This document shows, one piece after another, positions 1 through 8,126 of a DNA stretch of 64,000 nucleotides. The DNA is taken from contig NZ_JBHUIT010000003.1 in NCBI RefSeq assembly GCF_042683045.1, forward strand, positions 62,001 to 126,000. The letters are read 5' to 3'. This DNA is from Luteolibacter algae. GTDB taxonomy: Bacteria; Verrucomicrobiota; Verrucomicrobiia; Verrucomicrobiales; Akkermansiaceae. The notes under the pieces are model-generated. The model did no database searches. It saw only the letters and a list, made by a program, of their open reading frames with translations, and had not been told where the DNA came from. The translations under genes and the position numbers were made by a program. The number at the start of each line of letters is the position of its first letter. The stretch's first letter is position 1.

Positions 1-806
1 TGACCGGGAGTGTCCAGGAAGGTGATCAGCTGATCATTGTGGCTAACCTGATAGGCACCGATGTGCTGGGTAATCCCGCCTGCTTCGCCAGAGACGACCT
101 TACTATTGCGGTAGTAATCGAGGATTGAGGTCTTGCCGTGATCGACATGCCCCATGATCGTGACGATTGGAGGTCTTTCCTTTAGGAGGTTTTCAGGCTC
201 CGCTTCAGGAGCTTCCGGTTCCACAATAACTTCTTCGACCTTATGGAAGCCTTTGTCCTTATCCCGCTTCTCGCGCTCAAAGGTAAATCCATGGATTTCA
301 CACACTTGCGCGGCAACTTCTGGCTCAAGTGGCTGATTGGGCGCCGGAAAAACACCGAGCTTGATCAGATCCGCCATCACATTAAATGGCTTCAGACCGA
401 GACGAGCTGCAAGATCGGGCACAAGAATCGGTGGCTTGATAACAATCAGGTTCGGATCATCCGAAGCGACGGTCTCCTCGCCCGTAGTAGACTCGGTATC
501 GGCTGCCGGTAATGGAGCCAAATCCTGATCTTTCACCAAGGCAGGATCTTCGGATTCCTTATCAAGAATTTTAGAAATGCTACCGAGAACATTTTTGCCA
601 GCTGGTGCCTTCTTGCGCACCTTTGGTTTCTTGTCATCAGCGAAAAGATCGAGAGCATTTGCTTTCGCTGCCTCAACTTTGCTAGGGGCAGCAGCAGCCT
701 CAGCCTCCTGCTTCTGGCGTTGCCTCCGGGATGGCTTTTTTGTGTCGTCGATCAGATCGAGGACCTTTTTCGGCTTTTCTGAGGATTTATCGCTATTCTT
801 AGGCAT
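1..806 (-). CDS. infB: Translation initiation factor IF-2, N-terminal part (cut by window edge)
   Basis: IF-2 is the GTPase that positions initiator tRNA on the small ribosomal subunit. About 268 residues are visible. A lysine/alanine-rich N-terminal region is followed by an IF2_N-type segment around residues 145-180 (LVPDLAARLGLKPFNVMADL). The GTPase domain then begins, with the P-loop GHVDHGKT at residues 219-226 and the G3 motif DTPG at positions 3-14, right at the window edge. The ATG at 804-806 starts MPKNSDKSSEKPKK, and no good Shine-Dalgarno lies upstream. It follows nusA by 62 bases on the same strand, the usual nusA-infB order. The rest of the gene lies before the window. Confidence 0.95.
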   Translation of the reverse strand, partial: MPKNSDKSSEKPKKVLDLIDDTKKPSRRQRQKQEAEAAAAPSKVEAAKANALDLFADDKKPKVRKKAPAGKNVLGSISKILDKESEDPALVKDQDLAPLPAADTESTTGEETVASDDPNLIVIKPPILVPDLAARLGLKPFNVMADLIKLGVFPAPNQPLEPEVAAQVCEIHGFTFEREKRDKDKGFHKVEEVIVEPEAPEAEPENLLKERPPIVTIMGHVDHGKTSILDYYRNSKVVSGEAGGITQHIGAYQVSHNDQLITFLDTPG

Positions 807-868
807 TCGGCGTTCTGAAGTATGAGTAGTAGGCAAATTAAATTGTATCTCTGGAGTATCGTCTGAAA

Positions 869-2179
869 TTAGTCCTGTGTGGCAAGTGTCGTATCGTCTT
901 CCGAGTCAGTCTCCTCTTCCGGAGCGACTATGGCATTAGCACGGGTGAGAATATTTTCAGCTTCTTCTGTGGAAATTTCCAATGCTCCGGTCAGGAATTC
1001 GGCCGGCATATCGACAATCATCTCCGCGCTAACTCCACCAATAAGAGTGAGCTTTTCCGCGAGCTCATCGGTGATTCCCAGCTGCTCGCCGAGAGAGTGT
1101 GCAACACCTCCGATCTTCTCTTTGAATTGCTCCTCTTTGGTCTCGTCCTTACGGACCTGAACATCCCAGTTCATCAAGCGTGATGATAGGCGGGCGTTCT
1201 GGCCTTTGCGGCCGATTGCTTTGCTGAGGTCTTCCTCACTTACCGTTACAAGAACCACTTTGGATTCTTCGTTAACTGTGATCGAAATCAGTTCTGCCGG
1301 TTTCAAAGCCTCGCGGACGAGTTCGGCAGGGTCTTCGCTCCAGCGGATGATATCGACTTTCTCGTTGTTCAATTCACGGACGATATTTTTGACCCGGGCA
1401 CCGCGCATTCCAACGCACGCACCTACTGGATCGACTTTTGGATCATTGCTGAAAACCGCGACTTTTGTCCGGAAACCGGCTTCACGTGCGATCGCACGGA
1501 TATCGACCGTATGATCTGAAATTTCATTCACTTCCGCCTCGAAAAGACGACGAACAAAATTTGGATGGCTGCGTGACAGGATAATTTCCGGGCCACGACC
1601 TTCGTTTTCCACAGCGAGAACATAGCAGCGGATACGGTCACCGATGTTATAATCCTCTCCTTGGACACGTTCGCGGTTCGGCATGATGCCTTCGAACTTC
1701 CCGAGATCGATCATCACATCGTTGCGCTCGAAACGACGGACGGTGCCGGAAACAATATCCCCTGCCCGATCCTTGAATTCTTCGTAAATCATTTCCTTCT
1801 CCGCCTGGCGGAGCCGTTGCATCATCGTCTGCTTCGCCGTTTGCACGGCAATGCGACCGAAATCCTTAGGTGTCACATTGAACTCAAGCGTCCCGCCGAT
1901 CTCAACCGACGGATCTTTTTTCTGAGCCAAACTGAACGGAACTTCGTTGAATTTATCCTGCTGTTCTTCGTCCGCGACTACGGAGAGGGAAGCGAAAATC
2001 TTCGTCGTGCCCTTTTTCGTATCCACATCTGCGCGCAGGGTTTCAATAGCATCGGCACCCGGAACCATTTTGCGATAAGCGGAAACAAAAGAAAACTCGA
2101 GAGCAGCAACGATCTTATTGCGATCGATACCTTTTTCTTTTTCGTAATATTCGATGAGTGCGACGATGTCGTTGGTCAT
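869..2179 (-). CDS. nusA: Transcription termination/antitermination factor NusA
   Basis: NusA binds RNA polymerase and nascent RNA and modulates pausing, termination and antitermination in the cytoplasm. The 436-aa protein shows the NusA N-terminal domain (residues 1-125), an S1 domain (about 140-205, GDIVSGTVRRFERNDV), KH1 (about 236-300, with GMRGARVKNI) and KH2 (about 305-350, AIGRKGQNAR). A short C-terminal region ends in an acidic tail (EEETDSEDD). The length matches NusA without the long gamma-proteobacterial acidic repeats. infB follows immediately. rimP, which often precedes nusA, is absent here; the next gene upstream is unrelated and separated by a terminator, so nusA probably has its own promoter in 2180-2270. 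Confidence 0.97.
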   Translation of the reverse strand: MTNDIVALIEYYEKEKGIDRNKIVAALEFSFVSAYRKMVPGADAIETLRADVDTKKGTTKIFASLSVVADEEQQDKFNEVPFSLAQKKDPSVEIGGTLEFNVTPKDFGRIAVQTAKQTMMQRLRQAEKEMIYEEFKDRAGDIVSGTVRRFERNDVMIDLGKFEGIMPNRERVQGEDYNIGDRIRCYVLAVENEGRGPEIILSRSHPNFVRRLFEAEVNEISDHTVDIRAIAREAGFRTKVAVFSNDPKVDPVGACVGMRGARVKNIVRELNNEKVDIIRWSEDPAELVREALKPAELISITVNEESKVVLVTVSEEDLSKAIGRKGQNARLSSRLMNWDVQVRKDETKEEQFKEKIGGVAHSLGEQLGITDELAEKLTLIGGVSAEMIVDMPAEFLTGALEISTEEAENILTRANAIVAPEEETDSEDDTTLATQD

Positions 2180-2270
2180 GTGGTTAGCGGGCAGTGCTGC
2201 TGAGTTTTCAATACGAAACGTATGGTTTCAGTAGGATGAGGGGTTCAGCTGTATGAGAGTTGTAAAGACG

Positions 2271-2296
2271 CAAAAGAGTGGGCATAGACCCACTCT
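2271..2296 (-). terminator. Intrinsic terminator after the 409-aa unknown gene
   Basis: A perfect 8-bp inverted repeat (AGAGTGGG at 2275-2282, CCCACTCT at 2289-2296) encloses a 6-nt loop. On the minus strand it is followed at once by TTTTG. It lies 88 bases after the stop of the gene ending at 2384 and before nusA, so it separates the unknown gene pair from nusA-infB. Confidence 0.8.
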
Positions 2297-2383
2297 CCAT
2301 GTGACAGAGGTTGTTCGTTGAACACCTGATACCTTCAAACTTACAAGCATGCAAGCCGAAAGTCTTGACACCTTCGGCTGCGA

Positions 2384-3613
2384 TCAAGCTGCATTGGCCG
2401 GTGATTGGATCAACAAGCAGTCCTCAAGAAAGGGTTGGAGCGCGTGCATCAGTGCGGATCCCGCTTCCTGGAACCGCTCCCGGAAATGCTCCTCAATGCG
2501 CTTCAGGGAGAACTCCAGGTCGGCCAGCATCATTTCATTGGCTTGCCCCCGGACAATGGCAACCATGATGAGATATTCTCCACGTTCCGCGATCACATTT
2601 CTTCCGTCAGCAGCTTCAAATGAACGCCGGATCTCGCCATTATTTTCACGAATCTGCTGAGCGACGCGTTTCGCAGAGCCCTCCACTCTCTTCACCGTGG
2701 AATGCCGGGCGGGATCGCAGCTGGCGAAGGAAACCAGAGCCAGAGTTTGCGCATCCAAAAGATATACTTCCTCGACTTGGAAACGATGTGTTTTCTCGAA
2801 AAACACCTCTTCGTAGGTCCTACTTGAGAATAGCGCCTGCATTCTCCAAATTGTTTTATCGACGAATCCGGGCGCTTCAAACGGGCGCCTTGATGGACTA
2901 TATTCCGCCAGTGCACGACGGACGGTCGCCCGAAGCATGGGTTCCAAGAGAGCGTCCAACTTATCACGGTCTCCGGTTACGACCACCCGCCGGGCGATGG
3001 ACTCAATCAATGGAGCGAACGCCTCTGTAAGATCCTTATCGGTAAAGTCGGGTTCGGAGGGGCTTGGAGCAGCTTGTAACGGAACTTCACGCACGAAATC
3101 ATTTTCCGGTTCCATGCGAGCTCCAGACACTTCTACTGCTGGCGGTTTGGTTTCACTGGCATGTGCTGGCTCCTCTTTCCGCACGCCGGACACATCTCCG
3201 CGCGGCTTTGTTTCAGATGGCAAAACGATATCCGGAAGCATCCTGAGTCCGCCCGAGCTACTCCCGGCATCCTCCGTCTCATTGATCCGATCCGCGGCTG
3301 TGATCGAAAGCTTCGGAATGTGGGAGAATTTTTCCGGTGGAAACACGATCTCTCTATAGTTATCCATCTCCTCCTTGGCCGCGGGATCAACTCCAGAAGG
3401 CATCGGCACCAATGACACCGGAGCATCCTTTGATGCCACGCCGGGATTAGTAGGCTGCGCCGGAACTGGAGGCATTACCACCAATGGAGGGAACCATTTC
3501 ATCGGCTCATGTGCAGTTGACGCAGGCAGAACAGAGCCGAATTCAATGACCCGGTGTGGACCCGCACCAAAAGAGGCAGCCACCGGCAGCGAAGAAAGTG
3601 AATTCCGGTTCAT
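2384..3613 (-). CDS. Unrecognised 409-aa cytoplasmic protein with possible longin/roadblock-like C-terminus
   Basis: I do not recognise this family. The first ~190 residues are proline-, serine- and glutamate-rich and look disordered. Residues around 200-245 form a helical stretch (DLTEAFAPLIESIARRVVVT). The last ~150 residues look folded: VEEVYLLDAQTLALVSFASC, then a helix, then EYLIMVAIVRGQANEMMLAD and a long terminal helix. A beta-strand 'own ligand, conserved serine, helix, strand' order like this is seen in roadblock/LC7 or longin domains, but that is inference only. There is no signal peptide or membrane segment. The ATG overlaps the stop of the coiled-coil gene by four bases (ATGA at 3610-3613), so the two are translationally coupled. 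Confidence 0.7.
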   Translation of the reverse strand: MNRNSLSSLPVAASFGAGPHRVIEFGSVLPASTAHEPMKWFPPLVVMPPVPAQPTNPGVASKDAPVSLVPMPSGVDPAAKEEMDNYREIVFPPEKFSHIPKLSITAADRINETEDAGSSSGGLRMLPDIVLPSETKPRGDVSGVRKEEPAHASETKPPAVEVSGARMEPENDFVREVPLQAAPSPSEPDFTDKDLTEAFAPLIESIARRVVVTGDRDKLDALLEPMLRATVRRALAEYSPSRRPFEAPGFVDKTIWRMQALFSSRTYEEVFFEKTHRFQVEEVYLLDAQTLALVSFASCDPARHSTVKRVEGSAKRVAQQIRENNGEIRRSFEAADGRNVIAERGEYLIMVAIVRGQANEMMLADLEFSLKRIEEHFRERFQEAGSALMHALQPFLEDCLLIQSPANAA

Positions 3614-4224
3614 TTCTCCTGACAGTTCGGATTGGCAGCGGAAGCCGCGCTATCGGCAAAAACCCGGGCAGCATTGGCTAGATCCTGCAGGCGCTTTTCG
3701 ATATTTTTTGGCAATTTCGCTTCGATCTCCAGGAAACGCTTTTCCACTCCGGAGCGCAGCTCGTCCAGATCCGCTTTGAGTTGATTAAGGAGTTTCTCAT
3801 CCCGGTTTTCCAGACGGAGGTGTAAGGATTTCTGCCACTCTGCCAGCCATGCACCCAGTTTGTTTTCAAGTTTTTGGACTGCCGGCAAAGCAGTTGCCTC
3901 CGCCTTTTCGCGGGCAATATCATTGATCTGAGCAGCAAGTCTCTGAGCATCCTGCCGATGCATTTCAGCCAACCTTTCCTTCTCCTCGCTCGTGGTTTCC
4001 AAACGTTGAACATGCTCTTGAAGAGCCTCGACTCTGGCTTCGGCAATCATCAGGCGATCCTCGAAAATGGGAGCGTCGGATACAGGCGCATTGGCAACGG
4101 TATCAGGAGCTGTCTCCAAGCGCGCAATGCGGCCTTCGAGACGCTCCAGATGGCGGCCTACGATAATCTCGCGGATCCGCTCAACCGTTTGCGACGGATT
4201 AAGGGTGGGGGGGGTGGGTGACAT
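3610..4224 (-). CDS. Unrecognised 204-aa coiled-coil protein
   Basis: No family recognised. After a short N-terminal segment rich in Pro and Thr (MSPTPPTLNPSQTVERIREI), most of the protein, about residues 20-190, is heptad-like helix rich in Glu, Arg, Leu and Ala. It includes EARVEALQEHVQRLETTSEE and a KRLQDLANAARVFADSAASA end, indicating a coiled coil. No signal peptide or transmembrane segment is visible. It is the first gene of a two-gene unit with the 409-aa protein, overlapping by ATGA. The codons after the start contain a run of eight C bases (codons 4-7), and the leader holds two tandem C-rich repeats, so copy-number slippage could alter its reading frame. A scaffold or adaptor role for the downstream protein is a guess. 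Confidence 0.7.
   Translation of the reverse strand: MSPTPPTLNPSQTVERIREIIVGRHLERLEGRIARLETAPDTVANAPVSDAPIFEDRLMIAEARVEALQEHVQRLETTSEEKERLAEMHRQDAQRLAAQINDIAREKAEATALPAVQKLENKLGAWLAEWQKSLHLRLENRDEKLLNQLKADLDELRSGVEKRFLEIEAKLPKNIEKRLQDLANAARVFADSAASAANPNCQEK
4203..4218 (+). other. Potential G-quadruplex motif opposite the start of the coiled-coil gene
   Basis: The plus strand reads GGG T GGGGGGGG T GGG, enough for four G-triplets with short loops. It lies opposite codons 3-7 of the minus-strand coiled-coil gene, so the G-rich strand is the template and the mRNA carries the matching C8 tract. Confidence 0.5.
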
Positions 4225-4238
4225 GGCAAACTCTCCGT

Positions 4239-4270
4239 GGGGGGTGATTCCGGAGGGGGGGTGATTCCGG
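4239..4270. repeat. Two tandem copies of a 15-16 base C-rich leader repeat
   Basis: GGGGGGTGATTCCGG occurs at 4239-4253 and again, with one extra G, at 4255-4270. On the minus strand this gives two copies of CCGGAATCACCCCCC just 15 bases before the ATG of the coiled-coil gene, inside its predicted 5' untranslated region. Confidence 0.85.
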
Positions 4271-4294
4271 AACTCGGCTGAGGTAGCGTTTCCT

Positions 4295-4324
4295 TTAATA
4301 CATTAGCATCCTTGAGCATGTAAA
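4295..4324 (-). promoter_or_regulatory. Candidate sigma-70-type promoter for the 4224-2384 gene pair
   Basis: On the minus strand TTTACA (4319-4324) and TATTAA (4295-4300) are separated by 18 bases. The expected transcription start is near 4287, giving a leader of about 60 bases that contains the tandem C-rich repeat. Assigned by consensus similarity only. Confidence 0.4.
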
Positions 4325-4370
4325 TAGAATCTACTATGATTCGTATTTACTGAAGATTCAGAAATCTAAA

Positions 4371-5555
4371 TTAACTAGTATAGATTGCGACAGGTCCAAT
4401 GCCGGAACCCTGTACGTTCCGGAGCTTCTCGACGCATTTCCTGACCTTTTCTGCGGCCACAAGTGTATCTCCAGAGCGATTTTCCCGTGAGAAGCTGAAT
4501 CTCAGGCTGGTTTTCGCGCGGGATTCGGGGATACCCATTGCCAGCTGAACATGCGATGGTTTTTGTTTCCCCGTCATGCAGGCGGACCCAGCCGCACATG
4601 CCACTCCGGCTTCGTCCAGAAGTATCAACATGCCAGCCGAGTCACATCCTTCAAAAGAGAGATGCGAGGTATTCGGAAGCCGATGGGTAGGATCGCCGTT
4701 TCGAAGGCATCCCGGGACATTGGCGAGAAGGTAATCCTCAAACGCATCCCGTTCTGCTGCGATATTTTCTTTTCGATCGTGCTCCAGGTAGAATTTTGCC
4801 AATTGTGCAGCCATTCCCATCCCGACAATCGCTGGGACATTCTCAGTCCCGCTCCTCCGGTTTTTCTCCTGCCCTCCTCCGAAAATCAATGGCGCGAACT
4901 CCAGGCCTTTCCGGACATACAAGGCTCCGATACCCTTTGGACCATGGAATTTGTGCGCAGAAATCGACAACACATCCACGGGAAGATCCCGGACTGAAAT
5001 GGAGATCTTGCCTGCCGCCTGGATGGCATCCGAATGAACTGGCAGCCCGTTCTCTTTGGCAATATTGATAATTTCCGCCAGCGGTTGAATCATGCCGGTT
5101 TCGTTGTTTGCCGCCATTGTTGAGACATAGCCGGCTCCTTTGCATAATTCGGAAAATGCCTCAAGATTGATCAAGCCATCCTGATTCACCGGACTCAGAT
5201 CGTATGCACGCTCCCGTGATTCCACAAATCGTAGCACCGCACTATGCTCTATTGCGGAAACCAGGGCCCTCCCCTCACCTGTCAGTTTATCCAGAGAGTT
5301 AAGGGCGGTGTTTACACTTTCAGTCCCCGATCCGGTAAAGATAATTTCGTCCGGATGAGCCCCAATTAAATCAGCGACCTGTTCTCTTGCCTGATCGACA
5401 GCCTTTCGGGCGAGTTTCGCTGTTCTGTAACTGCCGGAGGGATTTGCCTGCACTCCGCTCAGCCACGGAAGCATGGCTTCAAGAACTTCGGGAAGCATCC
5501 CGGTGGTGGCGTTCGCATCAAGATTTATCACAGCTTTGATTTTCAGGTCCCACAC
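4371..5555 (-). CDS. Cysteine desulfurase (NifS/IscS/SufS-type, class V aminotransferase fold)
   Basis: A PLP enzyme that removes sulfur from cysteine to give an enzyme persulfide for Fe-S cluster or thio-nucleoside synthesis. Motifs of the NifS/IscS group are visible: LDANATTGM at the N-terminus, IEHSAV with the PLP-stacking His104, SDAIQAAGK, the PLP lysine in SISAHKFHGPKG (Lys202) and the catalytic loop GSACMTGKQKPSH with Cys326. The longest frame starts with GTG at 5555. A second GTG eight codons in (5529-5531) would give MINLDANATT, closer to the family's usual beginning, so the start is uncertain. A SufE gene lies 4 kb away (10034-9618) and could be its sulfur acceptor. Which Fe-S system it serves cannot be decided here. 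Confidence 0.92.
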   Translation of the reverse strand: MWDLKIKAVINLDANATTGMLPEVLEAMLPWLSGVQANPSGSYRTAKLARKAVDQAREQVADLIGAHPDEIIFTGSGTESVNTALNSLDKLTGEGRALVSAIEHSAVLRFVESRERAYDLSPVNQDGLINLEAFSELCKGAGYVSTMAANNETGMIQPLAEIINIAKENGLPVHSDAIQAAGKISISVRDLPVDVLSISAHKFHGPKGIGALYVRKGLEFAPLIFGGGQEKNRRSGTENVPAIVGMGMAAQLAKFYLEHDRKENIAAERDAFEDYLLANVPGCLRNGDPTHRLPNTSHLSFEGCDSAGMLILLDEAGVACAAGSACMTGKQKPSHVQLAMGIPESRAKTSLRFSFSRENRSGDTLVAAEKVRKCVEKLRNVQGSGIGPVAIYTS

Positions 5556-5556
5556 G

Positions 5557-5578
5557 AAAAAAACAACCCGGAAACCGG
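5557..5578 (-). terminator. Weak terminator-like hairpin after the M50-like gene
   Basis: On the minus strand CCGG-TTT-CCGG is followed by GTTG and seven T residues, directly after the stop at 5581. The stem is only 4-5 bp, so termination may be partial and the desulfurase downstream may be read through. Confidence 0.35.
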
Positions 5579-5580
5579 AC

Positions 5581-6528
5581 TTAAATTTCAGTCATAACCT
5601 TCGCCACGAATTGCTCCAGCCAATACAAGGTTTGGTCTCCCCATGTGGCAGCTGTGCCGAGCCAGGAAAAGCCGAACTCGCGAAAGCTCTCGAGAGGAGC
5701 CGGAGAGGAAAAACAAAGCAATGTGACGAGCACCAGGAGATTCCCAAACCAAATTAAAACCAGAGATAAAAATGTCCCGTTATCACTCAGATCCGGTTGA
5801 TCTCTAGGAATCATCCATAAGGTCCAGGCCAGATGAAACGCCCAGGTCGCACCGATGACGCTGTAGAAGACTAAATTCCCGATGGGACGGATCTCGGTAA
5901 ATATGCTGACGGTAACGTAGAGAATCAGCGCTATTACGCTCCAAAACGGCACGAAATATGGAGAAAGCGCAATGACCCAGTTGGTTTTATCCGTGGTGAC
6001 GTAACCACCGTCCGCTCCCCACTCTATTTCCAATACCTTGCCTCCAAAGCATTTCACAAATGCCGCGTGGGTGACTTCATGACCAAAAACATATAGATAC
6101 AGGAAAAAAGGTTGGGCCAATTTCGACCAGAACCAGCCCAGCATCAATACAACCCCAACGGTAAAATACCAGAACTGGGCGCTCTGCCAGAAACCTTTTT
6201 CAACTGTGGCATGCGAAAATGTCCGTAAAAATGTCCACGTCGTCACCCAACATAGTGGCAAAAGCACCAGCCCCAGCAGCAATCGATACAGCTGCCTAAA
6301 TAGGCCGACGCCATCTCCCGCGTCCTGCTCGGCCATGTCTTCAATCGCGATTGAGGCCCAGATCGATTTTTCGCCTCTCCGGTTGACTCTGCGGTTCAAA
6401 TCCAGCTGCCGTCTGGCTCTTTCATGAGCGCGACGGTTCATCGTCCCCAGACCCTCAGACACGGATGGTCTTGCCCGCTTGCGATTAGCCGGAATTTTGC
6501 CGGATCGTTTTCGTCTCCCCTCACTCAT
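5581..6528 (-). CDS. Polytopic membrane protein with HEXXH-like motif (M50-type metalloprotease-like)
   Basis: About 315 aa from the ATG at 6526-6528. The first ~75 residues are basic and hydrophilic (many Arg/Lys). Hydrophobic segments follow at roughly 82-104 and 121-145, with at least four more towards the C-terminus. The motif FGHEVTHAAFVKCFGG (HEVTH at 150-154) sits in a hydrophobic segment, as in site-2-protease or M50 relatives, where His/Glu/His bind zinc. The later metal-ligand motif of true S2P (usually LDG/NPDG) is not obvious, so it could be inactive or a distant relative. The open frame extends further upstream, but that extension crosses the terminator of the PEP-CTERM gene at 6605-6632. 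A start at 6441 (MNRRAHERAR) is also possible. Confidence 0.7.
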   Translation of the reverse strand: MSEGRRKRSGKIPANRKRARPSVSEGLGTMNRRAHERARRQLDLNRRVNRRGEKSIWASIAIEDMAEQDAGDGVGLFRQLYRLLLGLVLLPLCWVTTWTFLRTFSHATVEKGFWQSAQFWYFTVGVVLMLGWFWSKLAQPFFLYLYVFGHEVTHAAFVKCFGGKVLEIEWGADGGYVTTDKTNWVIALSPYFVPFWSVIALILYVTVSIFTEIRPIGNLVFYSVIGATWAFHLAWTLWMIPRDQPDLSDNGTFLSLVLIWFGNLLVLVTLLCFSSPAPLESFREFGFSWLGTAATWGDQTLYWLEQFVAKVMTEI

Positions 6529-6604
6529 GCAAATCAGGGCGCCAAGATATTTCGCAAACCTTAAAGAATCAAGCTCCGGATTTTCCGGCTTTTTCCCACG
6601 CAAT

Positions 6605-6632
6605 AAAAAACCCGCACCCTTTCGGGCACGGG
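6605..6632 (-). terminator. Intrinsic terminator of the PEP-CTERM gene
   Basis: On the minus strand a 9-bp stem (CCCGTGCCC / GGGTGCGGG, two G-U pairs) with a GAAA tetraloop is followed by six T residues. It lies 30 bases past the stop at 6662. Confidence 0.85.
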
Positions 6633-6661
6633 AAACAATACATGAAATGTGTCGGAGGCCC

Positions 6662-7363
6662 TTATCTACGCCTTCTCGCACAGATTCCAAGCACGCCGAG
6701 CACGGAAAGAAGTGCTGTCGATGGCTCGGGGACTACGCTTGCTGTGATTGAATTGATCTTAAAGGCATCAATATATCTGCTATCGGAGACCAAACCGGTT
6801 TTTGGGCCGAACAGAATCGCGTTCACACCTGAGCTAGGGCTATTGATTGATACATTCTTTGCGTTACTGGTGGAATTTCCATTCTCCTGCTGCTCTCCCA
6901 GAAAGCCAAGTGCCGAGAGACCGCTGTAGGTAACACCATTCAGATTGGAGCTGTTGGTATTGCCTACCCAATAGGAAACATCCTGATCGTATGGACCTGG
7001 GGAAGCCTGGATCTTCACACTTTCCACATCCACGAGGGTATCAAAGGTGAAGAGGATGAAATCATTCTGTCCTTCATTGTCCACCTGATGCCATGGTGAA
7101 GAGCCGTTCTCTTCATTATTGATGACTCCCAGACCCGGACTCCATTGTCCAAGTTTGGAAGCTTCCAAAGCATTATTATTACTTCCCTTGGTGTAAGACC
7201 ATGCACTGGCTGTTACCTTTACGCCATTCACCGTAAAGGATTTTGTGCCTCCTGTGGATGTGACGTTGGAGGAACCACCGAGGTTCCATGTGATAGATTG
7301 CCCGAAAACGGGCAACGAAGACGCGACGACAAGACCTGCCGCGAGGGCAATTAGTGTTTTCAT
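6662..7363 (-). CDS. PEP-CTERM sorting-domain secreted protein
   Basis: A 233-aa exported protein. It has a signal peptide (MKTLIALAAGLVVASSLPVFGQ), a beta-rich Ser/Gly/Asn-rich body, and a C-terminal sorting tail with VPEPSTALL, a short hydrophobic helix and a terminal RRRR. In known systems such tails are processed by exosortase (EpsH/XrtA family) during export to the surface or exopolysaccharide. No exosortase gene is in this window. The body shows no recognised enzyme motif. The leader just before the ATG consists of two C7 tracts rather than a Shine-Dalgarno sequence, and a strong terminator follows, so it is a single-gene transcript. Confidence 0.92.
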   Translation of the reverse strand: MKTLIALAAGLVVASSLPVFGQSITWNLGGSSNVTSTGGTKSFTVNGVKVTASAWSYTKGSNNNALEASKLGQWSPGLGVINNEENGSSPWHQVDNEGQNDFILFTFDTLVDVESVKIQASPGPYDQDVSYWVGNTNSSNLNGVTYSGLSALGFLGEQQENGNSTSNAKNVSINSPSSGVNAILFGPKTGLVSDSRYIDAFKINSITASVVPEPSTALLSVLGVLGICARRRR

Positions 7364-7364
7364 T

Positions 7365-7386
7365 GGGTGGGGGGGATTTGGGGGGG
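7365..7386. repeat. Paired G7/C7 tracts upstream of the PEP-CTERM start codon
   Basis: On the plus strand GGGT is followed by seven G (7369-7375), ATTT, then seven G (7380-7386). In the mRNA of the minus-strand gene these are C-tracts occupying the place where a ribosome binding site would normally be. Confidence 0.8.
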
Positions 7387-7548
7387 TATTGTCCGCACAA
7401 ATGCGAACAACCTATCCAGCTAAAAGCACTAAATATAATTCAGCAAGCATTTTATTAGAATACAAAGATCAATAAATGTTTAATATTAATCTGAACAAAT
7501 TAAATACCCGTGAGCGGAAAGTGCCTCCGGAGGTAGAGCTTGGAGCGA

Positions 7549-8115
7549 TCAAGCACCGATCGCTTCAGCCAGCAAATCAAGATATTGCTCTCTCTTGATT
7601 TCCAACCCGCCAAAGGTTTTCAAATGATCCGTAATCCATTGGGTATCGAGCAGCCGGAAATCCATGGATCTCAGATGATCCACTAAAAAAACTAGAGCCA
7701 CCTTTGAAGCATCGGTCTTGCGGGAGAACATACTTTCTCCGAAAAAGGCTTTTCCCAGAGAAACCCCGTATAGGCCGCCCTGCAATCCATCATCATCCCA
7801 GCATTCCACGGAATGCGCATGCCCCCTGTCATGTAGGGCGCAGTAGCTTTCCAGAATAGCTTCCGTGATCCAAGTCTCCTCGCGGTCCGCACAACCGAGC
7901 ATCACCTCTCTAAATGCACTGTTGATCCTTATTTCAAATGGACTCTTACGTAATTTTTTCTTCAATCCGTGCGGAATGTGAAAACGTTCGTCGAGGGGAA
8001 TAATTCCTCTGAACTCCGGAGAAACCCAGATAATTTCCCCATCGTCACCCATGGGAAAAGCTCCCTGCGCGTAGGCACCAAGAAGGATATCCGGCGGAAT
8101 GATATCTGGTGTCAC
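7549..8115 (-). CDS. aat: Leucyl/phenylalanyl-tRNA-protein transferase
   Basis: A cytoplasmic enzyme of the N-end rule pathway. It moves Leu or Phe from aminoacyl-tRNA onto N-terminal Arg or Lys of proteins, marking them for ClpS/ClpAP degradation. The 188-aa protein carries the family signatures in order: YAQGAFPMGD near residues 15-24, IIWVSPEFRGIIPLD, RGHAHSVECW, GGLYGVSLGKAFFGESMFSR and ASKVALVFLVDHL. It is slightly shorter than the E. coli enzyme but complete over the catalytic domain. It lies 12 bases after the GGCT-like gene on the same strand and is probably the last gene of the obg transcript. Confidence 0.95.
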   Translation of the reverse strand: MTPDIIPPDILLGAYAQGAFPMGDDGEIIWVSPEFRGIIPLDERFHIPHGLKKKLRKSPFEIRINSAFREVMLGCADREETWITEAILESYCALHDRGHAHSVECWDDDGLQGGLYGVSLGKAFFGESMFSRKTDASKVALVFLVDHLRSMDFRLLDTQWITDHLKTFGGLEIKREQYLDLLAEAIGA

Positions 8116-8126
8116 GGAAGAAAATT

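Noticed and set aside
6529..6690. N-terminal extension of the M50-like protein
   Set aside because: The extra 54 codons run through the terminator of the upstream PEP-CTERM gene (6605-6632), so transcription would not normally include them.
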